Shown: positions 43,742-52,324 of the stretch, piece by piece
Layout of the letters: every line of letters begins with the position of its first letter
Position numbering within the stretch: position 1 is the first letter of the stretch
Assembly (NCBI GenBank): GCA_045806965.1
Contig: JBJMIG010000060.1
Location: 1-64,000, forward strand
Length of the DNA: 64,000 nt
From: DASYTH01 sp045806965
GTDB lineage: Bacteria > Actinomycetota > Actinomycetes > Mycobacteriales > Pseudonocardiaceae
Direction: 5' to 3'
The notes under the pieces: model-generated
Databases searched by the model: none
What the model was told of the DNA's origin: nothing
Seen by the model: the letters and a program-made list of their open reading frames with translations, nothing else
Made by a program: the position numbers and the translations under genes

Positions 43742-44449
43742 TCAAGATCGCTCCCCGGTTTGCGGCGGGCGCAGTACCGCGAACGGATCCGTGACCGCCA
43801 TGCTGCGCTCGACGAAGGAGAACAGCGCCGCCGGCCGGCCGCCGGCCCGGCCGGGCTGCGCGGTCGCCCCGGTCGCCTCGAGCAGGCCGCGCCGGGACAG
43901 CACCCGTTGCAGGTTCGTCGCGGACACCCGGTAGCCGAGCGCGGCGGAGTAGAGCCCGCGCAGCGCCGAGATGGTGAACTCCGGCGGAGCGAGTGCGAAG
44001 CCGATGTTCGTGTAGGAGAGTTTGGCCCGCAACCGGTCTCTCGCTCGACGCACGATTGACTCGTGGTCAAAGGCGGTGTGGGGCAGTTCCTCGACCGAGT
44101 GCCACCTGGTGTCGCCCGGCACAACCGGGTCGTTGTCCGCCGGCACCAGTCCGAGGAACGCGGTGGCGACCACCCGGGGGCCGGGCACCCGGTCCGGCGC
44201 GCTGAACACCGCGAGCTGCTCGACGTGCGACAACTGCCGCACATCGACCTTCTCCGCCAGTTGCCGCTTGATCGACTGCTCGACGTCCTCGTCCGGCCGG
44301 AGCCGTCCGCCGGGAAGTGACCAGCGGTGCGCGTGCGGTTCCAGGCCGCGTTCCCAGAGCAGGACCCGCAGTGATTCGGCTCTCACCTGGAGCACGGCGG
44401 CCAGCACTTCGTGCTCGATCGCGGGAGGGGCGGTGGTAGCATCGGTCAT
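43742..44449 (-). CDS. nrtR: NrtR-type Nudix-related NAD regulator
   Basis: A 235-residue regulator with an N-terminal Nudix fold and a C-terminal winged helix (SALRGLYSAALGYRVSATNLQRVLSRRGLLEATG). The Nudix box GGRLRPDEDVEQSIKRQLAEKVDV has Gln and Lys where catalytic Glu residues belong, fitting the non-enzymatic ADP-ribose sensor role of NrtR. It is divergent from nadABC, as in mycobacteria where NrtR represses these genes. TAGGGT (44457-44462 on the - strand) ends 7 bases before the ATG, so a leaderless message is likely, and the operator covers that box. Confidence 0.9.
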   Translation of the reverse strand: MTDATTAPPAIEHEVLAAVLQVRAESLRVLLWERGLEPHAHRWSLPGGRLRPDEDVEQSIKRQLAEKVDVRQLSHVEQLAVFSAPDRVPGPRVVATAFLGLVPADNDPVVPGDTRWHSVEELPHTAFDHESIVRRARDRLRAKLSYTNIGFALAPPEFTISALRGLYSAALGYRVSATNLQRVLSRRGLLEATGATAQPGRAGGRPAALFSFVERSMAVTDPFAVLRPPQTGERS

Positions 44450-44472
44450 GTTTTCGACCCTAAGGCGAAAAC
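44450..44472. promoter_or_regulatory. Candidate NrtR operator between nrtR and nadA
   Basis: GTTTTCG (44450-44456) and CGAAAAC (44466-44472) form a perfect 7-bp inverted repeat around a 9-base centre, two helical half-sites apart. The centre contains the -10 box of nrtR. It abuts the nrtR ATG and lies ~43 bases before the nadA ATG, so one dimer could repress both directions. Confidence 0.75.
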
Positions 44473-44514
44473 CTCGGGGCGGACGACGACAAGCGAGTGA
44501 ACACGGAGGAAGCC

Positions 44515-45533
<1,019 letters not shown>

Positions 45534-45537
<4 letters not shown>

Positions 45538-47153
45538 CCGACTGGGACGCCCGGGCCGACCTGGTCGTCGTCGGCAGCGGCGTGGCCGGGCTGACCGCCG
45601 CGCTCGCCGCACGGGCCCGGGGGCTGCGGGTGCTCGTGGTGACCAAGGCGGTGGCCGAGGACGGCAACACCCGCTGGGCGCAGGGCGGCGTCGCCGTGGT
45701 GCTGCCCGGCGAGCACGACCCGGGCGACACCGTGGCCCGGCACGCGGACGACACGATGATCGCCGGCGCCGGTCTGGCCGACCAGGCGGCCGTGTCGGCG
45801 ATCATCGCGGGCGGTCCGGAGGCCGTCGCCCACCTGCGACGGCTGGGCGCCACCTTCGACCGCGAGGCGAACGGGCACCTGGCCCGGACCCGCGAGGGCG
45901 GGCACAGCGCGTTCCGCGTGGTGCATGCCGGCGGCGACGCGACCGGAGCCGAGGTGGAGCGTGCGCTGGTGGCCGCGGCCCGGGACGGCCGGGTGCCGAT
46001 GCTGGAGCGGCACATCGCGGTCGACCTCCTGCGTACCCCGTTCGGCGCGATCGCCGGGCTGCTGGTGCTGGACCCGTCCGGGCGACCCGGCCTGATCAGC
46101 GCGCCGGCGGTGCTGCTCGCCACCGGCGGGCTCGGCCAGCTCTACCAGGCCACGTCCAACCCCGACGTGGCTACCGCGGATGGCGTCGCGCTGGCGCTGC
46201 GGGCCGGCGCCCCGGTCGCCGACCTCGAGTTCGTGCAGTTCCACCCGACCGTGCTCTACACCGGGGCCGGGGCGCGCGGGCGCTGCCCGCTGGTCACCGA
46301 GGCGGTGCGCGGCGAGGGCGCGGTGCTGGTGGACGCCACCGGCGCGCGGGTGATGGCCGGCGTGCACCCGCTGGCGGACCTGGCCCCGCGCGACGTGGTG
46401 GCCGCCGCGATCACCCGCCGAATCGCCACCGCACCGGGCGGGGTGGACGACCACGTGTTCCTCGACGCCACCCACCTCGACGCGGAGACGTTTCGGCGCC
46501 GGTTCCCCACCGTGCTGGCCGCGTGCCTCGCGGTCGGCGTCGATCCGACCGAGACGCCGATCCCGGTCGCTCCGGCGGCCCACTTCGCCTGCGGCGGTGT
46601 GCTGTCCACGGTGGCCGGAAGGACGGCGGTGACCGGGCTCTACGCCGCCGGGGAGGTGGCCCGCACCGGCCTGCACGGCGCCAACCGGTTGGCTTCCAAC
46701 AGCCTGCTCGAGGGCCTTGTGGTCGGCGCGCGGGCCGCCGGCGCGGTGGCGCACGACCTGGCCGCCGGCTTGCTCGCCGATCCCAGGACGGCGTCGCCGG
46801 CCGCGCTTCCCGTCGTCGCGGTCGCCGAACGCGACGTGCTGCAGCGGGTGATGAGCCGCTACGCGGCGATCGGCCGCGATGCCGAAGGCCTCGCCCTGGT
46901 CGGCTCGGTGCTCGATGTGTCCACAACAGATCGTCCACTTGAGACGTACGAGGCGGTCGAGGACGCCGCCCTCACCCTCACCGCGCGCGCCCTGCTCGCC
47001 GCCGCCGTCGAGCGCACCGAATCGCGCGGCTGCCACGTGCGCACCGATTTCCCCACCCCGCAGGCGGACTGGCAACGCAGCCTGCGGGTCCGCCTCACCC
47101 CATCCGGCCACCCGGTCCTCGCCGGCCCCACTCTCGCCAGGAGCGCGGCATGA
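45534..47153 (+). CDS. nadB: L-aspartate oxidase NadB
   Basis: FAD enzyme that oxidises L-aspartate to iminoaspartate for NadA. The dinucleotide loop VVVGSGVAGLTAAL (G14, G16, G19), NTRWAQGGVAVVL, LEFVQFHPTVLY and GLHGANRLASNSLLEGLVVGARAA are all present. 539 residues. ATGA overlap with nadA upstream and with the nadC ATG downstream. An AGGAG near its 3' end serves the nadC ATG at 47150. Confidence 0.96.
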
Positions 47154-48193
47154 TCAATCCCAACCGCGCAACCCCCACCGCCCCAACAAGAAGCGACCCG
47201 ACAACGGCCGGCCCCACAAGAAGCGCTCCACCGTCAAATGCCCCCACGGCAAGCCCCCACCCTTCCCGGGGGGCGACCCCGGTGCCAGTTTATCGGGGGG
47301 TGGGGGCTGGGGGGAGTGATCGCGGGGAGCTGTGGACAGGTTCTGCGGCCGTGCACAATCTGGCCGGGGAGGTTGACCGGGTGGTCCGCGCCGCACTCGA
47401 GGAGGATCTCCGCTACGGGCCGGACGCCACGACGCTGGCCACCGTGCCGGCGGACGCGGTGGCGGTCGCCGAACTGACGCCGCGTTCGGCGGGCACGGTC
47501 GCCGGGGCGGGACTGGCGCGCGCCGTGTTCGAGACCGTGCTCGGCGACGACCTGTCCGTGCCGCACCAGGCGGCGGACGGTTCGGCCGCCGTGCCCGGTG
47601 AGCCGGTGCTGGTGGTGCGCGGCCCGGTGCGCGGGCTGCTGACCGCGGAACGCGCCGCGCTCAACCTGATCTGCCACCTCTCCGGCGTGGCCACCGCGAC
47701 CGCGGCGTGGGTGGCCGCCGTCGCGGGCACGGGTTGCCAGGTCCGGGACACCCGCAAGACGCTGCCCGGCCTGCGCGCGCTGGAAAAGTATGCGGTTCGC
47801 TGCGGCGGCGGGGTGAACCACCGGCTCGGCCTCGGCGACGCGATCCTGATCAAGGACAACCATGTGTTGGCCGCCGGCTCGGTGCGCGCGGCCCTGGCCG
47901 CCGCCCGGGCGTACGCCCCGGACCTGCCGTGTGAGGTCGAGGTGGACACTCTCGACCAACTCGATGAGGCCCTCGCCGAGCAGGCCGAGCTGGTGCTGCT
48001 GGACAACTTCAGTCCGGAGCAGTGCGCCGAAGCGGTGCGCCGCAGGCAGCGAACCGGCACGCTGCTCGAGGCCTCCGGCGGCCTCACGCTCGACGTGGCC
48101 CGGGCCTATGCCGACACCGGGGTGGACTATCTCGCGGTCGGCGCGCTCACCCACTCCGCGCCGGCCCTCGACCTGGGTATGGACCTGCGCTGA
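47150..48193 (+). CDS. nadC: Nicotinate-nucleotide pyrophosphorylase NadC with extra N-terminal region
   Basis: Quinolinate phosphoribosyltransferase; last step to nicotinate mononucleotide. The core begins near VHNLAGEVDRVVRAALEEDL and has RDTRKTLPGLRALEKYAVRCGGGVNHRLGLGDAILIKDNH (key R, K, H residues) and LLDNF. The core alone from GTG 47351 would be 280 residues, the usual size. The ATG at 47150 has AGGAG 6 bases upstream and overlaps the nadB stop, so it looks like the ancestral start. It adds 67 low-complexity Pro/Thr/Ser residues encoded by a repeat-like segment. Either start is possible. Confidence 0.9.
   Translation: MINPNRATPTAPTRSDPTTAGPTRSAPPSNAPTASPHPSRGATPVPVYRGVGAGGSDRGELWTGSAAVHNLAGEVDRVVRAALEEDLRYGPDATTLATVPADAVAVAELTPRSAGTVAGAGLARAVFETVLGDDLSVPHQAADGSAAVPGEPVLVVRGPVRGLLTAERAALNLICHLSGVATATAAWVAAVAGTGCQVRDTRKTLPGLRALEKYAVRCGGGVNHRLGLGDAILIKDNHVLAAGSVRAALAAARAYAPDLPCEVEVDTLDQLDEALAEQAELVLLDNFSPEQCAEAVRRRQRTGTLLEASGGLTLDVARAYADTGVDYLAVGALTHSAPALDLGMDLR
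47154..47320 (+). repeat. Structured repeat-like insertion inside the 5' part of nadC
   Basis: ACAAGAAGCG occurs at 47186-47195 and 47216-47225, a 30-base period. AGCCCCCACCC (47252-47262) pairs perfectly with GGGTGGGGGCT (47298-47308); inside this loop GGGGCGACCCC can form a smaller hairpin. The segment has a C-rich then G-rich strand bias unlike coding sequence around it. It lies between the translational start signals and the conserved core of nadC. Confidence 0.65.
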
Positions 48194-48255
48194 CGGCTGG
48201 CCGCCACGAGCCGCACGGCCCGGCGTGTGCGGGTACTTACCGTATGTATAGACAC

Positions 48256-48278
48256 CGTGTATACACGCCGTGTATTGT
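48256..48278. promoter_or_regulatory. Palindromic operator and -10 box of the MacAB-like operon
   Basis: CGTGTATACACG (48256-48267) is a perfect 12-bp palindrome. The half CGTGTAT recurs at 48269-48275, and a related CGTATGTATAG lies at 48241-48251. TATTGT (48273-48278) is a -10-like box ending 6 bases before the ATG at 48285. No regulator gene is adjacent. Confidence 0.6.
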
Positions 48279-48284
48279 CCTCGC

Positions 48285-49277
48285 ATGATCAAGCTGACGG
48301 CTGCTGTGCTGGCCGCGGTTCTGGGGGCCACGGCGTGTTCGGCGGCCGGCTCGGAACCGACGGTGCCCGACCTCGCGGCCCGGGGGACCACGATGACCTC
48401 GGCCAAACTCACCAGGCAGGACCTCACCAACAAGGTCAGCCTCGCCGCCAAGGTGACCATGAACCCGGTGTTCGGACTGGTGGCACCGGTCGACGGCCAG
48501 GTGCGGTTCGTGGACGTCAAGCCGCCGGCGCGCACCCCGACGAAGCCGACGAAGGTGGCCACCGTCGCCGGCAAGGCGGTGGAGATCCCGGCCGACGCGA
48601 CCATGGCCGGCCGGCTGGTCGACGACAAGTCCACGGTCACCGCGGGAATGCCGGTCGTGTCCGCGAAGTATGCCGGTTACGGCGTCGTGGCCGACATCGA
48701 CGGCGCCGACGCCTACAAACTGGCCGGCGCGCTCAGTTCGGTGCGGGCACAGGTGAAGAACGGGCCCGGGCCGTTCCCGTGCGCCGTGCTCGGCACGATC
48801 GCCGCCCTACCGGCCGGCACTGTTCCCGAGCCGCCGGCCGCCACGCCGCCCCCGGATGCCGGACAGGGTCAACCGGGCCAGGCGACCCCACCGGCCCCAC
48901 CGCCGCCCGGCCCGGCACCGGATGCCAACCGGGGCAAGGAAGGCGGGTCGGAACCGACCGGGCTGAGGCTGGTCTGTACCGCGCCGGACGGGGTCAAGCT
49001 GATCAATGGTGCGGCCGCGACGCTCGAGGTGATCACCGAGCAGGTCGCCGCGGCGCTGGTGGCGCCGGTCGAGGCGGTGGCCGGGCGACAGGGCGCCGGC
49101 AAGGTCGACGTGGTCGGCCCGGACGGTGTGCGGCAGACCAAGGACGTGACGCTTGGGCTCACCGACGGGCGGGTGGTACAGATCAAATCCGGGCTGACCG
49201 GCGACGAGACGCTCGCCATCCCCGGCCCGAACCTGCCGGAGGCCCCGGCCGGGCCGGACGGCGCCGGCAAGCGATGA
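48285..49277 (+). CDS. Lipoprotein adaptor of a MacAB-like ABC export system
   Basis: A 330-residue exported protein with a short signal peptide and lipobox-like ATAC (MIKLTAAVLAAVLGATACSAAG). The body resembles actinobacterial HlyD/MacA-type adaptors: LTRQDLTNKVSLAAKV, VFGLVAPVDGQVRFVDV, AAALVAPVEAVAGRQGAGKVDVVGPDGVRQTKDVTLGLTDGRVVQIKSGLTGDETLAI. A Pro-rich linker splits it near 190-225. Function is inferred from the two ABC genes that follow. ATG 48285 lies 6 bases after TATTGT, so the message may be leaderless. The stop overlaps the ATPase ATG. Confidence 0.82.
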   Translation: MIKLTAAVLAAVLGATACSAAGSEPTVPDLAARGTTMTSAKLTRQDLTNKVSLAAKVTMNPVFGLVAPVDGQVRFVDVKPPARTPTKPTKVATVAGKAVEIPADATMAGRLVDDKSTVTAGMPVVSAKYAGYGVVADIDGADAYKLAGALSSVRAQVKNGPGPFPCAVLGTIAALPAGTVPEPPAATPPPDAGQGQPGQATPPAPPPPGPAPDANRGKEGGSEPTGLRLVCTAPDGVKLINGAAATLEVITEQVAAALVAPVEAVAGRQGAGKVDVVGPDGVRQTKDVTLGLTDGRVVQIKSGLTGDETLAIPGPNLPEAPAGPDGAGKR

Positions 49278-49972
49278 CCCCGCTGATCGAGCTGACCGGG
49301 ATCAGCAAGACGCTCAAGGGACAGGGCGCGCCCAGGACCGTGCTGTCCAGCCTGGATCTCACCCTGCACAGTGGCGAGAGCATGGCCATCCTCGGCCGCT
49401 CCGGCTCCGGCAAGAGCACGCTGCTCAGCCTGGTCGGGCTGTTCGACCGGCCGGACGACGGCCGCTATCTGTTCTGCGGCAACGACATCAGCCGGATCTC
49501 GGAGCGGGGCGCGGCCCGGCTGCGCAGCGCCGAGTTCGGGTTCGTGTTCCAGCGCTTCTTTCTGCTCAAGCACCTGACCGCGGCGCAGAACGTGGCCATG
49601 GCGCTGGTCAACGGTCAGGGCTGGTTGCCGCGCCGCCAGCGAAGGGCGCGCATCATGGCCGCGCTGGACCTGGTCGGCATCGCCCAGCTGGCCAGGCACA
49701 AGCCGCCTCGGCTCTCCGGCGGGGAGCAGCAGCGGGTGGCCATCGCGCGGGCTCTGGTCCGCGAGCCGCGCGTGCTGCTTGCCGACGAGCCGACCGGTGC
49801 ACTGGACACCGAGACCGGCAACGTTGTGGTGGACGCGTTGCACGCCACCACGTCCCGCGGCTGCGGGCTGATCCTGGTCACCCACGACCATGACCACGCC
49901 GCCCGGATGGGCACGGTGCTGCGCCTGGCCGACGGCGTGCTGTCCAGCGCACACCTCGGAGCGTCCGCGTGA
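49274..49972 (+). CDS. MacB/LolD-type ABC transporter ATPase
   Basis: A 232-residue nucleotide-binding protein. Walker A GRSGSGKST, Q-loop VFQRFFLLKHLTAAQNVAMAL, signature LSGGEQQR, Walker B VLLADEPTGALD and the histidine THDHDHAARM are present. This set is typical of the MacB/FtsE/LolD group that powers export or lipoprotein handling. It overlaps both neighbours by four bases. Confidence 0.92.
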   Translation: MTPLIELTGISKTLKGQGAPRTVLSSLDLTLHSGESMAILGRSGSGKSTLLSLVGLFDRPDDGRYLFCGNDISRISERGAARLRSAEFGFVFQRFFLLKHLTAAQNVAMALVNGQGWLPRRQRRARIMAALDLVGIAQLARHKPPRLSGGEQQRVAIARALVREPRVLLADEPTGALDTETGNVVVDALHATTSRGCGLILVTHDHDHAARMGTVLRLADGVLSSAHLGASA

Positions 49973-51261
49973 TCCGGCTGTCCGGCCGCGCGCGGTCCGC
50001 GCTTGTGATTGGCGGGCAAGGGATTCGCGCGAGGAAGCTGCGCACCCTGCTGTCCATGCTGAGCCTGTTCCTCGGGGTGCTGGCGGTGGTGACCGTGCAG
50101 GCCGGGGCCGAGATCACCAAGCGCGCGTTGCTCGCCGACGTCGAGCTGACCCAGGGTCGGGACGGCACCGTGCAGGTGTATCTGCCGGCGCATCCACAGA
50201 CCGTCTCGGTGGTGCTGGACACGTTGCGGGACGTGCCGGACGCGGTTGCCGAGGTCGAGGTGCAGGTGATCGTCGGCGAGCCCGGTGTGACTCCGGTCAA
50301 CCCCGGCGGCATGCCGCTGAACCAGGCCGGCGGGGGGGCGTACTACTGCGACAACCGCGGCGCCTGCTTCTCCGGTCCGGACCCGTCCAAGGAGGTGAAG
50401 CCCGCCGGCGCCGCGGTGGAGTTGCGACTGGTCGGCCTGATCGGCGACGTGCGTCAGTTCCGCCCGTTCCCGACCGACGCGGGTCGGTGGGTGGACTTCG
50501 CCGGGCCGCCCGCGCTGGCGCCGTGGATCGTGCTCAACCGGGAGGCGGCCAAGGGCCTTACCCAGCACCGGCTTCCGGCCGAGATGCACCTCGACGGTGT
50601 GCCGGTCAACCCCACTCCGCGGATCGCGGGCGTGGTGCACGACGGGGGCAGCGCCCCCACCGCCTACGTACGCGCGGACGAGATCCTGAACTGGGTCTCC
50701 GCCGGGTCGAACCCGCCAAGCGTCCAGGTGCTGCTTGGCCCCGGCGCTCGCGGCATCGAGAAGATTCTGCGCGCCCGCCTCGTTGGCGCCGGTGTGCCGA
50801 TGGACGAGGCGTTCAGCCGCACGATCGACTGGAAGGAGCAGTACTCGGACAACCTCGCGCTGCTCCAGATGATCTTCCTGGGCATGGCCGGGCTGGTGTT
50901 GCTGATCGGTGTCGCGGGCATCCTCAACGTCGGCCTCGCCACGATCGGCGAGCGGGTCGAGGAGTTCGCGCTGCGGCGCGCGGTCGGCACCCCGCGCCTG
51001 CTCCTCGCCGGCATCGTGCTGTCCGAGACGTTGATCATCGGACTGCTCACCGCTCTCGCCGCGATCGGCACCGGGGTCGCCGGGCTGAATGTCCTCGGCC
51101 AGTACCTCAGCGACGCGCAACCCTTCCTGAGCGACGTGACCTTTCCGTGGCAGGCCGGCGTGGCGGGGGTGATCGCCGGTCTCGCCGCCGGCATCCTCGG
51201 CGGCCTCATCCCGGCGCTGCGCGCTGCCCGCATCCCCATCGCCACCGTCATGCGCGCCTAA
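49969..51261 (+). CDS. MacB-type FtsX-domain ABC transporter permease
   Basis: A 430-residue permease with the MacB layout: one N-terminal membrane helix (about 22-45, KLRTLLSMLSLFLGVLAVVTVQ), a large extracytoplasmic domain (about 50-290), then three helices of the FtsX domain (LLQMIFLGMAGLVLLIGVAGILNVGLATIGERVEEFALRRAVGTPR and onward). With the ATPase and adaptor it forms a tripartite-like exporter, perhaps for a peptide or antibiotic; the substrate is unknown. A cluster of 21-bp repeats begins 5 bases after its stop. Confidence 0.9.
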   Translation: MIRLSGRARSALVIGGQGIRARKLRTLLSMLSLFLGVLAVVTVQAGAEITKRALLADVELTQGRDGTVQVYLPAHPQTVSVVLDTLRDVPDAVAEVEVQVIVGEPGVTPVNPGGMPLNQAGGGAYYCDNRGACFSGPDPSKEVKPAGAAVELRLVGLIGDVRQFRPFPTDAGRWVDFAGPPALAPWIVLNREAAKGLTQHRLPAEMHLDGVPVNPTPRIAGVVHDGGSAPTAYVRADEILNWVSAGSNPPSVQVLLGPGARGIEKILRARLVGAGVPMDEAFSRTIDWKEQYSDNLALLQMIFLGMAGLVLLIGVAGILNVGLATIGERVEEFALRRAVGTPRLLLAGIVLSETLIIGLLTALAAIGTGVAGLNVLGQYLSDAQPFLSDVTFPWQAGVAGVIAGLAAGILGGLIPALRAARIPIATVMRA

Positions 51262-51266
51262 CTCGC

Positions 51267-51329
51267 GCGAGTCTCGCGCTCAGGCACGCGAGTCTCGCGC
51301 TCAGGCAAGTGAGTTATGCGCTCAGGCAA
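51267..51329 (-). repeat. 21-bp palindromic repeat, three tandem copies
   Basis: Copies at 51267-51287, 51288-51308 and 51309-51329. The first two contain GCGAGTCTCGCGCTCAGGCA, the reverse complement of the units at 27.95 and 38.65 kb; the third is diverged (GTGAGTTATGCGCTCAGGCA). They lie just after the permease stop in a convergent gap. Confidence 0.85.
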
Positions 51330-51371
51330 GAGGAGCGTCCCCCCGGGTGTTGCCCGAGCGTGCCGCAGCCG

Positions 51372-51429
51372 TGCAGCGCAATGTCACCTTCATGCGGTGC
51401 TAAACGCGGAATGTCACCTTGCGCCGTAC
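51372..51429 (+). repeat. Dispersed AATGTCACCTT repeat, direct pair
   Basis: Two same-direction copies: one around TGCAGCGCAATGTCACCTT (51372-51390) and one around GCGGAATGTCACCTTGCGCC with flanks (51402-51429). Same family as 14062-14117 and 61315-61341. They lie between the convergent permease and nitrilase genes. Confidence 0.75.
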
Positions 51430-51460
51430 ACGCTGGGCGTGCTGTGGGTGGGCGCGCGGC

Positions 51461-52243
51461 TCAGCTGAGGCGGCGGTTGGCCAGCACCGGGATCGTCTCG
51501 CGGGTGGCGGTGACCAGGCCTGCATCGACGTCGACGGTGAGCATGTCCGGGGTGGGGCCAAGTTGGGCATGCACGGCGCCGGTCGGGGTGGCCACGGTGG
51601 TGTAGCCGATGCCGGTGGGCGCCTTGGGGTCGGGCGTGCCCGGATCGGCCTGAGCACAGGCGAGCAGCCAGCAGGTCGAGTCCAGCGCGCGGGCGCGGAC
51701 CAGCAGTTCCCATTGTTCGCGCTTGCCCTCGCCGGCCCCCCACGACGCGCCGAGCAGGATGGCGGTCGCGCCGGCCGAGGCCAGCCGGGTGAACAACTCC
51801 GGAAAGCGGACGTCGTAACAGGTGGCGATGCCGAACACGGTGTCGTCGACGGTGAACGTCATCGGGGTCGACCCGGGGGCGACGGTCCGCGACTCGGTGA
51901 AGCCGAACGCGTCGAACAGGTGGATCTTGTCGTAGCCGACGTGCCGGTCGCGCCCGGTGATCAGCGTCGTGTTGTGTACCCGGCCGTCCGGTGCCGGGGT
52001 GAACATGCCGGCGACCACCACCACGTCGTGCTCATCGGCCACCCCGCGCACCGCGGCGGCCCACGGCCCGGACAGCGGCTCGGCGAGCGGCGTCAGCGGA
52101 ACCCCGAAGCAGGCCATGGTCGCCTCCGGGAACAGCACGACCCGCGCCCCGGACGACGCGGCGGCCCGAACGCCGGCCTCGACCTCCTTGAGGTTCGCCG
52201 CCGGGTCGGGCGTCGAGGTGATCTGGCAGAGCGCTACCCGCAT
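51461..52243 (-). CDS. Nitrilase/carbon-nitrogen hydrolase family protein
   Basis: A 260-residue amidase-type enzyme. The catalytic triad is visible: Glu in VVLFPEATMACFG, Lys in YDKIHLFDAFG and Cys in GIATCYDVRFPELF. Such single-domain members hydrolyse omega-amides or deaminated glutathione; the closest activity cannot be named. ATG 52243 has AGGAGG upstream. It is divergent from the peptide-binding lipoprotein gene. Confidence 0.9.
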   Translation of the reverse strand: MRVALCQITSTPDPAANLKEVEAGVRAAASSGARVVLFPEATMACFGVPLTPLAEPLSGPWAAAVRGVADEHDVVVVAGMFTPAPDGRVHNTTLITGRDRHVGYDKIHLFDAFGFTESRTVAPGSTPMTFTVDDTVFGIATCYDVRFPELFTRLASAGATAILLGASWGAGEGKREQWELLVRARALDSTCWLLACAQADPGTPDPKAPTGIGYTTVATPTGAVHAQLGPTPDMLTVDVDAGLVTATRETIPVLANRRLS

Positions 52244-52324
52244 GTGCCGCCTCCTGCTGACCTGGACTACTCGCACAGACAATCCGCCCGCACGCCGCAG
52301 CCGGGGCGGCTAGGGTCGGAACTC

